A DNA stretch of 64,000 nucleotides from Spartobacteria bacterium. Lineage in GTDB: Bacteria; Verrucomicrobiota; Verrucomicrobiia; Chthoniobacterales; UBA10450. Position numbers and translations under genes: made by a program. Location of the stretch: positions 62,001 through 126,000 of the forward strand of contig PLCN01000017.1 in the NCBI GenBank assembly GCA_003134785.1. Reading direction: 5' to 3'. This document shows, in pieces, positions 42,181 to 50,924 of this stretch. Position 1 is the stretch's first letter. Each line of letters starts with the position of its first letter. The notes beneath the pieces were generated by a model. That model saw only the letters and a list, made by a program, of their open reading frames with translations. It was not told the origin of the DNA and searched no databases.

Positions 42181-43509
42181 ATGCCGACGGTCTTACTCAT
42201 TGAAGACGACGTGGAGAGCCGCAAGCGGATCGCGCGTCTCTTTGCGCGGCACGAATGGGATGTGCTCGAGACGGAAGATGGCAAACCCGGAATCGAACTG
42301 GCTTTCGCCAAGCGGCCTGAATTGATCGTTTGCGATTTGTTGCTGCCGAAGATGAGCGGCCTTCAGGTGTGCCGCGCCATTCGAGAGAAACTCGACGCGC
42401 CCAAGATCATCATCATTGCCGGCCGCAATTACGACATCGATCGCGACGCGGTTTTGGAAGCGGGCGGAGACGGTTACTTCGTCAAGCCTTTGAAGTGGGA
42501 AAAGCTTGCGGCGGTGCTCAAGCGTCCTCGGCGCCGGCCGGGAAAATTGACCGGACGCGAATCCCCCGCGCTGAAGTTTCATCCGCCGTCGACGCGCATC
42601 AAATTCTGGGGCGTCCGCGGATCGATCCCGGTGCCAGGTCCCTCAACGATCGGTTACGGAGGAAACACCACGTGCGTAGAGATTCGCACCGATGGGGAAA
42701 TCATCATCATGGACGCCGGCTCTGGAATTCGGGAACTGGGGCTCTCGCTCGAAAAGGAATTTGGCAACGCTCCGATTAATTTAACTTTGCTGCTGACTCA
42801 CACTCACTGGGACCACATCCAGGGCCTTCCGTTTTTTCTGCCGGCTTACAAGGCCAAGAACACCATTCGCGTTTTGGGATACGAGGGGGCGCGCGCCGGC
42901 CTCGCCACCATTCTCGCAGCCCAAATGGAAGTTCCATTTTTTCCGGTAAGCTGGAAGGATTTGCCGGGAACGATCAAGATCCAGGAACTCAAGAAGATGG
43001 AATTCTCCATCGGCAAAACGCGGGTGCGCTCGAGATTCCTGAATCATCCGGGCGTCTGCGCCGGCTACCGGCTCTTTACCAGAGAAGGTTCCATCGCTTT
43101 CCTGCCGGACAACGAACCGTTCGAACCTTTGAAGCTAAAACTGGCGGCGCGCGACGGAATTCACCTGCATCGGGCCCGCGCGCAAGCCGTGGTCCAGCGC
43201 TCGAAGCTGGTCGAGTTCTTGAAGGACGCGGACGTGCTGATTCTCGACGCCCAATACACCGACGAGAAATATCAGGATCACATCGGCTGGGGACATGGCG
43301 CGTTGAGCCGAGTGGTTTCGCTCGCGCTCGAAGCCCGGGCCAAGAAATTATTTTTGTTTCATCACGATCCCGCCCACGACGATCACCAGCTCGACGAAAT
43401 GCTGGAACGCGCGCGCCTCCTGGTGCTGGAAAGCGGCCGCCCCTTGGAAGTGGAAGCAGCGAGAGAGGGCGCCGAAATCTGGTTGAGCGGGCCGGCGCCT
43501 GCCCGATAG
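42181..43509 (+). CDS. Receiver domain fused to a metallo-beta-lactamase-fold hydrolase
   Basis: 442 residues. Residues 3-117 are a receiver (VLLIEDDVESRKRIARLF, Asp52 in ELIVCDLLLPKMSGLQV, Lys in GGDGYFVKPLKWEKL). Residues about 140-425 are an MBL-fold phosphodiesterase/hydrolase (TRIKFWGVRGSIPVPGPSTI, IIMDAGSGIRELGL, LLTHTHWDHIQGLPFFLPAY with HxHxDH, then LILDAQYTDEKY and HIGWGHGAL, which carry the late metal ligands). The MBL part belongs to the cyclic-nucleotide phosphodiesterase-like branch (CxxH start GSIP). A phosphorelay that controls hydrolysis of a nucleotide or RNA-like substrate is plausible (inference). No kinase is adjacent. Confidence 0.88.
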   Translation: MPTVLLIEDDVESRKRIARLFARHEWDVLETEDGKPGIELAFAKRPELIVCDLLLPKMSGLQVCRAIREKLDAPKIIIIAGRNYDIDRDAVLEAGGDGYFVKPLKWEKLAAVLKRPRRRPGKLTGRESPALKFHPPSTRIKFWGVRGSIPVPGPSTIGYGGNTTCVEIRTDGEIIIMDAGSGIRELGLSLEKEFGNAPINLTLLLTHTHWDHIQGLPFFLPAYKAKNTIRVLGYEGARAGLATILAAQMEVPFFPVSWKDLPGTIKIQELKKMEFSIGKTRVRSRFLNHPGVCAGYRLFTREGSIAFLPDNEPFEPLKLKLAARDGIHLHRARAQAVVQRSKLVEFLKDADVLILDAQYTDEKYQDHIGWGHGALSRVVSLALEARAKKLFLFHHDPAHDDHQLDEMLERARLLVLESGRPLEVEAAREGAEIWLSGPAPAR

Positions 43510-43572
43510 TTGATCGGTCATTCACTTGCGGCGCGGCCCAAGAGCGTCTTAGGTCTTTCGCTCAGCCGTCGA

Positions 43573-43643
43573 TGCCTCGTAGTGTAACGGTAGCACCAGA
43601 GATTCTGGATCTCTTTGTCAAGGTTCGAATCCTTGCGAGGCAG
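43573..43643 (+). tRNA. tRNA-Gln (anticodon CTG)
   Basis: 71 nt fold as a cloverleaf: acceptor TGCCTCG with CGAGGCA and discriminator G; D arm with GGTA; anticodon arm AGAGA-TTCTGGA-TCTCT, anticodon CTG reading CAG (Gln); T arm AAGG-TTCGAAT-CCTT. U1-A72 and G73 are typical of tRNA-Gln. CCA is not encoded. It stands alone between the MBL gene and the DUF4178 operon. Confidence 0.95.
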
Positions 43644-43702
43644 TTGAACCGCTGACGGATCTCGCTTGCTCGCTCGCGCGCAAAAGCTATTCTCGGCCAC
43701 CG

Positions 43703-45730
43703 ATGGCCGCGCGCGTTCTCGATTGCCCGCAATGCGGAGCGCCCGTCACTTTTCGATCCTCGATCGCCGTCTTCGCGGTGTGCGAGAGCTGCCGTTCGAT
43801 GGTCGTTCTCCGCGGCGCTGGCGCGGAGACGATCGGTGTGATGGCGGTGCTGCCGTCTGACCTGAGTCCGTTTCAAATCGGGACCCGCGGCGAGTGGAAG
43901 GGGCGCGGCTTCGAGATCGTCGGCCGTCTTCGCGTGGAATGGGAACAGGGAAGCTGGAACGAGTGGTGCATTCTGTACGACGCGAAGATGACCGGATGGC
44001 TCGCGGAAGCGCAAGGCCTCCTCATGATCAGCTTCGCCGCGACTTTGACCGAGAAGCTTCCAGCCGAGGCAAGCTTCTACGCTCCGAACCTCAAACTGCA
44101 GTTCAATGGGGCATCATGGACCGTGACCGACGTCAAGACAGTGAAATACCGCGCGGCCGAGGGCGAGTTGCCTTTCGCCGCGCCGCCGCAGGAGAGCCGG
44201 GTGAGCGTGGATCTCATCGGCGCCGGGAGCGGCTTTGCTTCTATCGAACTCGACGGTGACGACATGGAATTGTTCACCGGCGAATACGTGGAGTTCACCG
44301 AACTGAACCTAGCGAATCTGCGTCCAGTTCCGGGATGGGATGGCGAGATCGCACAGGAAAAGAACAAGACGACTGCGCTCTCGTGTCCGTCCTGCGGGGC
44401 GGCGGTGAGCCTGCGCGCCGCCGGACAATCAATGTCGGCTGTCTGCGGTTCGTGCGGCGCCGTGATCGACACGGCGACGCCGGAACTCAAGGTGATCCAG
44501 GAAGCAGACGCCGCGGTGCGTGATCTCGCGCCACTTCTTCCGATCGGCCAGCGCGGAAAACTTCTCGACGTCGATTATGAGGTGATCGGCTTCGTTTCCC
44601 GCGCCGATCAGTGGTCCACCTGGTCCGAGTATTTGCTCTTCAATCCATGGCTGGGATTTCACTGGCTCGTTTCGTTCCAAGGTCATTGGACTCTGGTCGA
44701 TCGCCTTTCCTCGATGCCGTCCGAAACCGCGAACACCGTTTATTTCGCGGGACGCCTTTATAAAATTTTCGCCAAAGGCTCGGCGACCGTGAAAGGCGTG
44801 CTGGGCGAGTTCTATTGGAAGGTCCAGCGCGGCGAAGCGGCGGAAGTAACCGACTATATCGCTCCGCCGGAGATCGTGTCGCGCGAAGCGTATCCCGGCC
44901 TGGCCGAAGTGACGTGGTCGCACGGGAAGTATGTGATGCCGAAAGTGGTGGGCGATGCTTTTGCCGTGCAAAATCTTCCAACGCCGGAAGGCATCTATCT
45001 CAACGAACCAAATCCATTCACTAAAAAATGGCGAGAGATCCGCTGGGTGTTCTTCCTATCTCTGCCCATCTTGTTTTTGATTTGGGCTTTTACGATGCCG
45101 ACGGAGGTGAAAGTCGTCGATGCCTCATTTGTATTTCAGCGCCCGCTCCTACCCACACCCGCACCCGCGCCGACACCCCCTCCACGCAGCGGATCATTAT
45201 GGGACACGATGGACAAACTTAGGCAGCAGTCGGGTCCGACCGCGACGCCGGCCAGCGCGCCATCACCGGCCGCCACCCCGGACACGCAGCAAACATTCTT
45301 CACGCCGCGCTTTCAACTGACGGGTGGCGATCAGCGCGTGAACATCGAAGCCTCCGCCGCGGTCGATAACAGCTGGCTCGATCTCGATATCGATCTAGTT
45401 AACGCGCAAACCAACCAATCGATTCCAGCGCCGCTCGAAATCGCCTATTACCACGGTTACGATAGCGACGGCTCGTGGACCGAAGGCAGCACAAACGCGC
45501 ACATCGAGCTTCCTGCCGTCCCGGCCGGAGAATATTTTCTCACGATCGAGCCGAGTGCGGACGAAAAAATCAAACAGCTTCCGTTCACGGCGCGCGTGCA
45601 GAGTGGCGGCGCATTCTTTGGGAATTGCATTGTCGTGCTCGTTCTCGTGATGTTTTATCCCATCATGCTTGTGTGGCGCGGTCTTCGTCGTGAAACGGAG
45701 CGCTGGAGCCAAAGCGACTACAGCCGGTGA
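43703..45730 (+). CDS. Double DUF4178 protein with zinc ribbons and C-terminal membrane helices
   Basis: 675 residues. A zinc ribbon (LDCPQCGAPVTFRSS, VCESCRS) leads to a first DUF4178 domain (GTRGEWKGRGFEIVGRLRVE, WNEWCILYD), then a second zinc ribbon (LSCPSCGAAVSLRA, VCGSCGA) and a second DUF4178 (GQRGKLLDVDYEVIGFVSRA, WSEYLLFNPWLGFHWLVSFQ). Two membrane helices follow (FFLSLPILFLIWAFTM and IVVLVLVMFYPIMLVWRGL) flanking a Pro-rich linker and a beta-domain. DUF4178 genes are repeatedly found with DUF350 and polyamine-enzyme genes, as here. It probably scaffolds or modulates the membrane system (inference). Confidence 0.85.
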   Translation: MAARVLDCPQCGAPVTFRSSIAVFAVCESCRSMVVLRGAGAETIGVMAVLPSDLSPFQIGTRGEWKGRGFEIVGRLRVEWEQGSWNEWCILYDAKMTGWLAEAQGLLMISFAATLTEKLPAEASFYAPNLKLQFNGASWTVTDVKTVKYRAAEGELPFAAPPQESRVSVDLIGAGSGFASIELDGDDMELFTGEYVEFTELNLANLRPVPGWDGEIAQEKNKTTALSCPSCGAAVSLRAAGQSMSAVCGSCGAVIDTATPELKVIQEADAAVRDLAPLLPIGQRGKLLDVDYEVIGFVSRADQWSTWSEYLLFNPWLGFHWLVSFQGHWTLVDRLSSMPSETANTVYFAGRLYKIFAKGSATVKGVLGEFYWKVQRGEAAEVTDYIAPPEIVSREAYPGLAEVTWSHGKYVMPKVVGDAFAVQNLPTPEGIYLNEPNPFTKKWREIRWVFFLSLPILFLIWAFTMPTEVKVVDASFVFQRPLLPTPAPAPTPPPRSGSLWDTMDKLRQQSGPTATPASAPSPAATPDTQQTFFTPRFQLTGGDQRVNIEASAAVDNSWLDLDIDLVNAQTNQSIPAPLEIAYYHGYDSDGSWTEGSTNAHIELPAVPAGEYFLTIEPSADEKIKQLPFTARVQSGGAFFGNCIVVLVLVMFYPIMLVWRGLRRETERWSQSDYSR

Positions 45731-45735
45731 ACAAT

Positions 45736-45885
45736 ATGATGCGGCATCCCATTTACCTCGGCCTCTGCCTCTTCTCGGCGGCTTATCTTGCGCTGGCGAA
45801 TTCGCGAGGATGGAGCGTCGGGCACGTCATCGGCGCGCCCTTCGGACGATCGCTCAGCTCAACCCGAACCATGAATCACAAATAA
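45736..45885 (+). CDS. Tiny membrane protein of the DUF4178/DUF350 operon
   Basis: 49 residues (MMRHPIYLGLCLFSAAYLAL, then ANSRGWSVGHVIGAPFG and a NHK end). One membrane helix, followed by a short polar tail. The frame could also begin at the GTG at 45727, overlapping the TGA of the DUF4178 gene. Small proteins with the same helix-Arg-Gly-Trp layout and an HK-type end are, as I recall, present at this position in related operons. Its DUF350 neighbour starts 7 bp after its stop. Confidence 0.55.
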   Translation: MMRHPIYLGLCLFSAAYLALANSRGWSVGHVIGAPFGRSLSSTRTMNHK

Positions 45886-45892
45886 CAAACCT

Positions 45893-46096
45893 ATGAACTG
45901 GCAAATTATCACCAACTCGATTCTTTTCGCGCTGCTAGGGGTAGTCGTCTTCGCCGTCAGCTTCGTGATAATCGACAAAGTTACTCCCTACCATCTCTGG
46001 AAGGAACTGGTCGAGAAACAGAACACCGCCCTGGCGATCGTCGTCGGCTTCACCGCGCTCGGAATCTGCGTCATCGTCGCGGCCGCGATTCATTGA
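45893..46096 (+). CDS. DUF350 (YjfL-like) membrane protein
   Basis: 67 residues with two membrane helices: ITNSILFALLGVVVFAVSFV and NTALAIVVGFTALGICVIVA, with DKVTPYHLWKELVEKQ in the loop. The pattern LGxxVFxxSFxxxDKxTPxxLWxELxEKxNxAxAxxxG is that of DUF350. The function is unknown. It is the third gene of the operon. Confidence 0.88.
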   Translation: MNWQIITNSILFALLGVVVFAVSFVIIDKVTPYHLWKELVEKQNTALAIVVGFTALGICVIVAAAIH

Positions 46097-46186
46097 GTCG
46101 CGAGCCAAACGCCGCCGCCGTCTTTCGCGAGAGGCGCCGATGAGGAACCGCTTTCGCTGGGCCCGCGGACAACATAGTTCCTCGCC

Positions 46187-47701
46187 ATGAACGATCGCGG
46201 CATTCGCGTTTTGCTGCTCGCCTCCGTCTTCACGATCGCGACGTGCGGACTGATCTACGAGCTGATCGCCAGCACGATCGCCAGCTATCTCCTGGGCGAC
46301 TCCGTCACGCAGTTCTCCACCATCATCGGCGTTTATCTTTTCGCGATGGGCATCGGGTCGTGGCTCTCACGCTATGTCGAGAAGGACCTGCTGCGCGTGT
46401 TCATTCAAGTGGAGTTCCTGATTGCACTCTTCGGCGGTTCGGCCTCGGCCACGCTGTTCGTGCTGTTTGCGCACGTCAGTTCGTTTCGGGTGCTGCTTTA
46501 CGCCATCGTGCTGGTGATTGGGACGCTGGTGGGTCTCGAGATTCCGTTGCTGCTCCGGATTCTCGAAGGCCGGCTCCAGTTCAAAGATCTCATCTCGAAA
46601 GTTTTCACCTTTGATTACATCGGTGCCTTGCTCGCGTCGCTGTTGTTCCCGTTGGTGCTGGTGCCGTACTGCGGTCTCGCGCGCTCTGGATTTCTCTTTG
46701 GAATTCTGAATGGCGCGGTTGGGCTCGTCGCTTTGTGGGCGTTGCGCGGTCAGGTGCGGGGCGCGCGCGCCTTGCGCTTTCAAGGCGTCGCGGTGCTCGT
46801 TTTGCTTGGGGCCGGTTTCGCCTACTCGGAGCGGATTATTACGTGGTCGGAATCCTACGCCTATGGCGAAGATGTGATTTTTGCGAAGTCGACGCCGTAT
46901 CAACGGATCACGATCACCCGGGGCGCGGACGATCTGCGGCTTTATCTCAACGGCAATCTGCAATTCAGTTCGCGCGACGAATATCGTTACCACGAAGCGC
47001 TGGTGCATCCCGGTCTCGCTCGTTTGCCCAACGCTCGCCGCGTGCTGGTGCTTGGGGGCGGAGACGGGCTGGCGGTCCGGGAGATTTTGCGCTATCCGCA
47101 AATCGAAAGCATCACATTGGTCGATCTGGACCCGTCGATGACGCGGCTTTTTTCCACGCAGGAAGTCCTCACTCGCCTGAATGGCAATTCGCTCACAGCA
47201 TCGCGCGTCCACGTGCTCAATAGCGACGCCTTTACGTGGCTGAGAGAAAATCGTGACGTGTTCGATTTCATCGTCGCCGATTTTCCCGACCCGTCGAACT
47301 TCAGCATCGGAAAATTGTATACGACCGCGTTCTATCAGCGCGCCCGGCACGCGCTGGCGGCGGATGGCGCGATGGTGATTCAATGCACGTCGCCCTTCGT
47401 CGCGCGCAAATCATTCTGGTGCATCGACGAGACGTTGCGCGCCTGCGGATTTCTGACGGAACCATACCACGCCCTCGTCCCTTCGTTCGGCGAGTGGGGA
47501 TTCATTCTCGCATCGCCTCGGCCGATGGCCGACGAGTGGAAATTTCCCAGCGGCCTGCGATTCATTGACGCGAAAAGTATCCCAGCCCTGTCGGAGTTTC
47601 CCCCGGATATGTCGCGCCTCTCCGTCCAAGTCAATCGTCTCAACAATCAGGCGCTCGTTCGCTACTTCGATGCGGAGTGGGCTCGCTACAGCCAGCAATG
47701 A
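46187..47701 (+). CDS. Membrane-anchored polyamine aminopropyltransferase-like protein
   Basis: 504 residues. About seven membrane helices occupy residues 1-220 (VLLLASVFTIATCGLIYELI, IIGVYLFAMGIGSWLSRYV, VFTFDYIGALLASLLFPLVL). A spermidine-synthase fold follows: LYLNGNLQFSSRDEYRYHEA, VLVLGGGDGLAVREILR for decarboxylated AdoMet binding, DFIVADFPDPSNFSIGKLYT. It would transfer aminopropyl groups, with speD three genes later making the donor. The amine acceptor may be a lipid or membrane component, given the helices (inference). It ends in an ATGA overlap with the FAD gene. Confidence 0.85.
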   Translation: MNDRGIRVLLLASVFTIATCGLIYELIASTIASYLLGDSVTQFSTIIGVYLFAMGIGSWLSRYVEKDLLRVFIQVEFLIALFGGSASATLFVLFAHVSSFRVLLYAIVLVIGTLVGLEIPLLLRILEGRLQFKDLISKVFTFDYIGALLASLLFPLVLVPYCGLARSGFLFGILNGAVGLVALWALRGQVRGARALRFQGVAVLVLLGAGFAYSERIITWSESYAYGEDVIFAKSTPYQRITITRGADDLRLYLNGNLQFSSRDEYRYHEALVHPGLARLPNARRVLVLGGGDGLAVREILRYPQIESITLVDLDPSMTRLFSTQEVLTRLNGNSLTASRVHVLNSDAFTWLRENRDVFDFIVADFPDPSNFSIGKLYTTAFYQRARHALAADGAMVIQCTSPFVARKSFWCIDETLRACGFLTEPYHALVPSFGEWGFILASPRPMADEWKFPSGLRFIDAKSIPALSEFPPDMSRLSVQVNRLNNQALVRYFDAEWARYSQQ

Positions 47702-49284
47702 GAACGACTCGCCGCAAGTTCATCGGGACTGTTGGCGCGGGCGCGGCAGCGATGCTGGTGGGCTGCAAAAACGCACGGCGATTTCCCGGCGCGATTATCG
47801 GTGCCTCGGTGTCCGCTGGTCACCGGTTGCGCACAGGAAATTTTCCTGCGCCGAGCGAGACGATCGAAAAGAAAGTTGTGATCGTTGGTGGTGGGATCGC
47901 AGGTCTCGCGGCGGCTCGCCGATTGGACCAGCGAGATCAGCGCGATTTTTTGCTCATCGAGCTTGAGCGTCAACCGGGGGGAAATGCGGCGTCGGGACGA
48001 AATGCTGTCTCGGCATATCCGTGGGGCGCGCACTACGTTCCGCTGCCGAATGACGAATCGGCTGAGGTGCTCGCGTTGTTCGAAGAGCTGGGCATCATCC
48101 GCGGACACGATGCAAACGGCGCGCCTCTTTACGACGAGGAATCCCTTTGCGCCGATCCAATGGAGCGGCTGTTCGACGCCGGCCGCTGGCAGGAAGGACT
48201 GCTCCCGCAAATCGGAATCACCGAGAACGACCGGCAGCAGTATGAAAATTTTTTCGCGCACATGGACAGCTTTCGCTCTCTGCGCGGCAGCGATGACCGG
48301 CCAGCTTTTGCGATCCCGCTCGATCTCAGTTCTCGGGACGCCCCGCTTCTGGCGCTCGATCGAAAAACAATGGCCGAATGGATGACGGACAATGGCTGGG
48401 ATTCCGTGCCGCTTCGATGGCACGTTGACTACAGTTGTCGCGATGATTACGGCGCTGGTATCGAGCAGGTCTCCGCTTGGGCTGGCGTGCATTATTTTGC
48501 TTCGCGCCGCGGACGCGCGGCGAATGCCGATCGCGATGCGGTCGTCACCTGGCCCGAAGGCAACGGGTGGATTGCGAAGAAACTGGCGGCGCCGTGCGCC
48601 ACGCGGACGCGAAGCGGCGCGGTGGTGTACAATGTCGAGCAAAGCGACGGCGCCGTGATTGTCGATTACCTCGAGGTCGAGCGGGAGCGAAGTGTTCGCG
48701 TGAAGGCGCATGGAGTTGTCTGCGCCGCGCCTCGCTTTGTCGCGCATCGGATGATTCACGATTTACCCGGAGGAAACGATGCCGTCTACTCGCCTTGGAT
48801 GGTGGCAAACATTACGCTCGATCAGCTTCCAGCCGGATTCGGAACGCCGCTCGCCTGGGATAATGTCGCGCGGTCAAGCGACTCGTTAGGCTACGTCGTG
48901 GCCACGCATCAAAACGTCCATCCAGTTCCGCATGAGACCGTGATCACTCATTATTGGCCGCTCGATGCTGCCGCACCGGCCGATGAAAGACAGCGCGCGT
49001 TGGCCCGCACCCACGCCGATTGGTGCGAGCGAATCGTCGCTGACCTCGATCGAGTTCACCCTGGCATTCATTCACATGTTCGAAATATCGATGTCTGGGT
49101 TTGGGGGCATGGGATGGTTCGCCCAGTCCCCGGTTTTATCTGGGGCGACGCGCGGCAAGAGATGCAGCCAGCGCAAGGCCGAATAGTGTTCGCTCACTCC
49201 GACATGAGCGGGATTTCCATTTTCGAAGAAGCGTTCACTCGTGGCACACAGGCAGTCGATGACCTCCTTCAACTGATCGCATGA
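47698..49284 (+). CDS. Tat-exported FAD-dependent amine oxidase-like protein
   Basis: 528 residues from ATG 47698, which overlaps the previous stop (ATGA). The N-terminus is a twin-arginine signal (MRTTRRKFIGTVGAGAAAM) ending with LVGC, so it may be a lipoprotein. The FAD-binding fold VVIVGGGIAGLAAARRL is at about 62-79, and the sequence returns to GRIVFAHSDMSGISIFEEAF, the C-terminal FAD motif. Overall it fits the flavin amine oxidase/phytoene-desaturase fold. Within this operon it may oxidise an aminopropylated product (inference). It ends in an ATGA overlap with speD. Confidence 0.82.
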   Translation: MRTTRRKFIGTVGAGAAAMLVGCKNARRFPGAIIGASVSAGHRLRTGNFPAPSETIEKKVVIVGGGIAGLAAARRLDQRDQRDFLLIELERQPGGNAASGRNAVSAYPWGAHYVPLPNDESAEVLALFEELGIIRGHDANGAPLYDEESLCADPMERLFDAGRWQEGLLPQIGITENDRQQYENFFAHMDSFRSLRGSDDRPAFAIPLDLSSRDAPLLALDRKTMAEWMTDNGWDSVPLRWHVDYSCRDDYGAGIEQVSAWAGVHYFASRRGRAANADRDAVVTWPEGNGWIAKKLAAPCATRTRSGAVVYNVEQSDGAVIVDYLEVERERSVRVKAHGVVCAAPRFVAHRMIHDLPGGNDAVYSPWMVANITLDQLPAGFGTPLAWDNVARSSDSLGYVVATHQNVHPVPHETVITHYWPLDAAAPADERQRALARTHADWCERIVADLDRVHPGIHSHVRNIDVWVWGHGMVRPVPGFIWGDARQEMQPAQGRIVFAHSDMSGISIFEEAFTRGTQAVDDLLQLIA

Positions 49285-49631
49285 AAACCGATGGGCCATT
49301 CGCCAGCCACATGCTCGTCGAGCTCCACGGGTGCGATGCCAATCTGCTGAACGATCCAACGGCTTTGAAGGAATTGCTTCTGGAAGCAGTCCGCCGCGGA
49401 CACGGCACGATCGTCACCGATGTTTTTCACACCTTCAGTCCGCATGGCGTCAGCGGAATAATCGTCATCGCGGAATCGCACGTCGCCATTCACACCTGGC
49501 CTGAGCATGGCTACGCCGCCGTGGATATTTTTTCGTGCGGGACAAAGCTGGACCACGCCATGATCCGCGACTGGATCGCCGCCGGAATGAGCGCATCGGG
49601 TGTCGAATGCCGCGAATTTACGCGTGGCTGA
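49281..49631 (+). CDS. speD: S-adenosylmethionine decarboxylase
   Basis: 116 residues, the bacterial pyruvoyl class 1B size. The self-cleavage site is IAESHVAIHTWPEHGYAAVD with Ser66 as the pyruvoyl precursor; His71 and Cys86 (DIFSCG) match the catalytic His and Cys of characterised enzymes. It produces decarboxylated AdoMet, the aminopropyl donor for the SpeE-like protein. Start overlaps the FAD gene stop; it is the last gene of the operon. Confidence 0.95.
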   Translation: MKTDGPFASHMLVELHGCDANLLNDPTALKELLLEAVRRGHGTIVTDVFHTFSPHGVSGIIVIAESHVAIHTWPEHGYAAVDIFSCGTKLDHAMIRDWIAAGMSASGVECREFTRG

Positions 49632-49661
49632 TCAGAGTACGCGAGTCCGGATCTGAAACCT

Positions 49662-49820
49662 TCAGGGCGGCGGCAAACTGCGAGCGAACTCTGCTTGGTT
49701 CTTCGCCGCCTGCCTTTCTTCGCTTCGGTCGCGCATCGCCGCCTCCTGCTTCGGCCCCGAGGCACAACCGAATTGAAAAAGCGCGCCGAGCATTACCGCG
49801 AAAAGGAAAACGGCCTTCAT
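49662..49820 (-). CDS. Small lipoprotein-like protein
   Basis: 52 residues. MKAVFLFAVMLGALFQFGCA gives a signal peptide with a cysteine in a lipobox-like place (FQFGC, not ideal because of the Phe). The rest is Glu/Arg/Ala-rich and charged. The ATG at 49820 is preferred to the longer frame ending at 49853. Convergent with the speD operon. Confidence 0.5.
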   Translation of the reverse strand: MKAVFLFAVMLGALFQFGCASGPKQEAAMRDRSEERQAAKNQAEFARSLPPP

Positions 49821-49852
49821 CTGGAACGCTAATTCTTGCCGACCCTGCGGCA

Positions 49853-50263
49853 CTACGGCAAATGCAATGCCCTCCGAACTGGAATGGTGAGCCTGCCCGT
49901 CACCCGTTGCGCGTGATTTTTCTGCAAGCGCGCGATCGCGTCGGTAACTTCATCCGAATTGATTCCATCGATTGGACCGCAGTAGTAGCCCCGGTTACGC
50001 AAACAAACCTGGAGCGCCCCCACGTAAGCGGGATCCCTGAGCAACTCATGCCGGGATCGAAAGTAGTAGAATAAACGAACGCCACTATGCGGCTCATAGT
50101 CCGTCGGGTAGAGCGTTGATGTCTGATGAAGCACTCCCCACTCGTCTCGCGGAGCGAGCGGATCGGTCGAGTGGAAAAGCGGATCGTCCGAGGCGCGGAT
50201 GGATGCCACAGTCAAGCTGAGAAATAGAACAACAGCGAAGCGGCGAACGACGGTTGCGAACAT
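49853..50263 (-). CDS. Secreted peptidoglycan-binding-domain protein
   Basis: 136 residues from ATG 50263, with GGGAG 7 bp upstream; the frame extends 4 codons to a TTG. A signal peptide (FAVVLFLSLTVASIRA) precedes a 60-residue linker and a PG_binding_1-like domain (YVGALQVCLRNRGYYCGPID, EVTDAIARLQKNHAQRVTG). No catalytic domain, so it may only bind the wall. The lipoprotein gene follows on the same strand with a short gap. Confidence 0.75.
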   Translation of the reverse strand: MFATVVRRFAVVLFLSLTVASIRASDDPLFHSTDPLAPRDEWGVLHQTSTLYPTDYEPHSGVRLFYYFRSRHELLRDPAYVGALQVCLRNRGYYCGPIDGINSDEVTDAIARLQKNHAQRVTGRLTIPVRRALHLP

Positions 50264-50356
50264 AATTGCTCCCAAACTAAATCACGAACCGTGACTCGGA
50301 GCGAGCGGAAACTCTACGGCGGACGATTCCAAAACACGAGCGGCCGCCAAATCGAC

Positions 50357-50845
50357 TCACGCATCGGGAACGTTATCCCGTCGCCTGGCTTTGAAGAATG
50401 ATTGCAGAAGACTGGCGCATTCTTCCTGGAGAACGCCCGACGTTATTTCACAACGGTGATTCAGACCGGCCATTTGCAATAGATTGATTGTGCCGCCGGC
50501 CGCGCCGCTCCGTTCATCGGCGCAACCGAAAATCACCCGGCGCATCCGCACGTGGACCAACGCCCCCGCGCACATGGCGCACGGTTCCTTCGTCACGTAA
50601 AGATCGCAGTCGTTTAACCGCCAGTCACCGACAGATGCTTCCGCTTGCGTGATCGCCAGCATCTCCGCATGCGCGGTGGCGTCCTTCAACATTTCCACCT
50701 GATTCGAGGCGCGAGCGATGATCTTTCCCTCTCGCACAACGACGGCGCCGACCGGCACCTCCTCTTTCTCGAAAGCTTTCGCCGCCAGACGCAGCGCCTC
50801 TTTCATAAAGTAAGCGTCACTCGACAGATCAATCAGATTCTCCAT
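50357..50845 (-). CDS. tadA: tRNA-specific adenosine deaminase
   Basis: 162 residues. Converts A34 to inosine in tRNA-Arg(ACG). Zinc-deaminase motifs: ATAHAEMLAI near residue 58 (H-A-E) and KEPCAMCAGALVHVRMRRVI near residue 89 (P-C-A-M-C). KALRLAAKAFEKEEVPVGAV-type start and QMAGLNHRCEITSG-type end match TadA. The start is ATG 50845, with a GTG one codon earlier as an alternative; GGTGA is upstream. Monocistronic, divergent from the SYLF gene. Confidence 0.95.
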   Translation of the reverse strand: MENLIDLSSDAYFMKEALRLAAKAFEKEEVPVGAVVVREGKIIARASNQVEMLKDATAHAEMLAITQAEASVGDWRLNDCDLYVTKEPCAMCAGALVHVRMRRVIFGCADERSGAAGGTINLLQMAGLNHRCEITSGVLQEECASLLQSFFKARRRDNVPDA

Positions 50846-50924
50846 CACAAATTCACCAGGCGATTGTTCTCAATCGGGACTGAATACGTCCATCCGCGAG
50901 AACCGGGTCGAACTAATTATAGCC

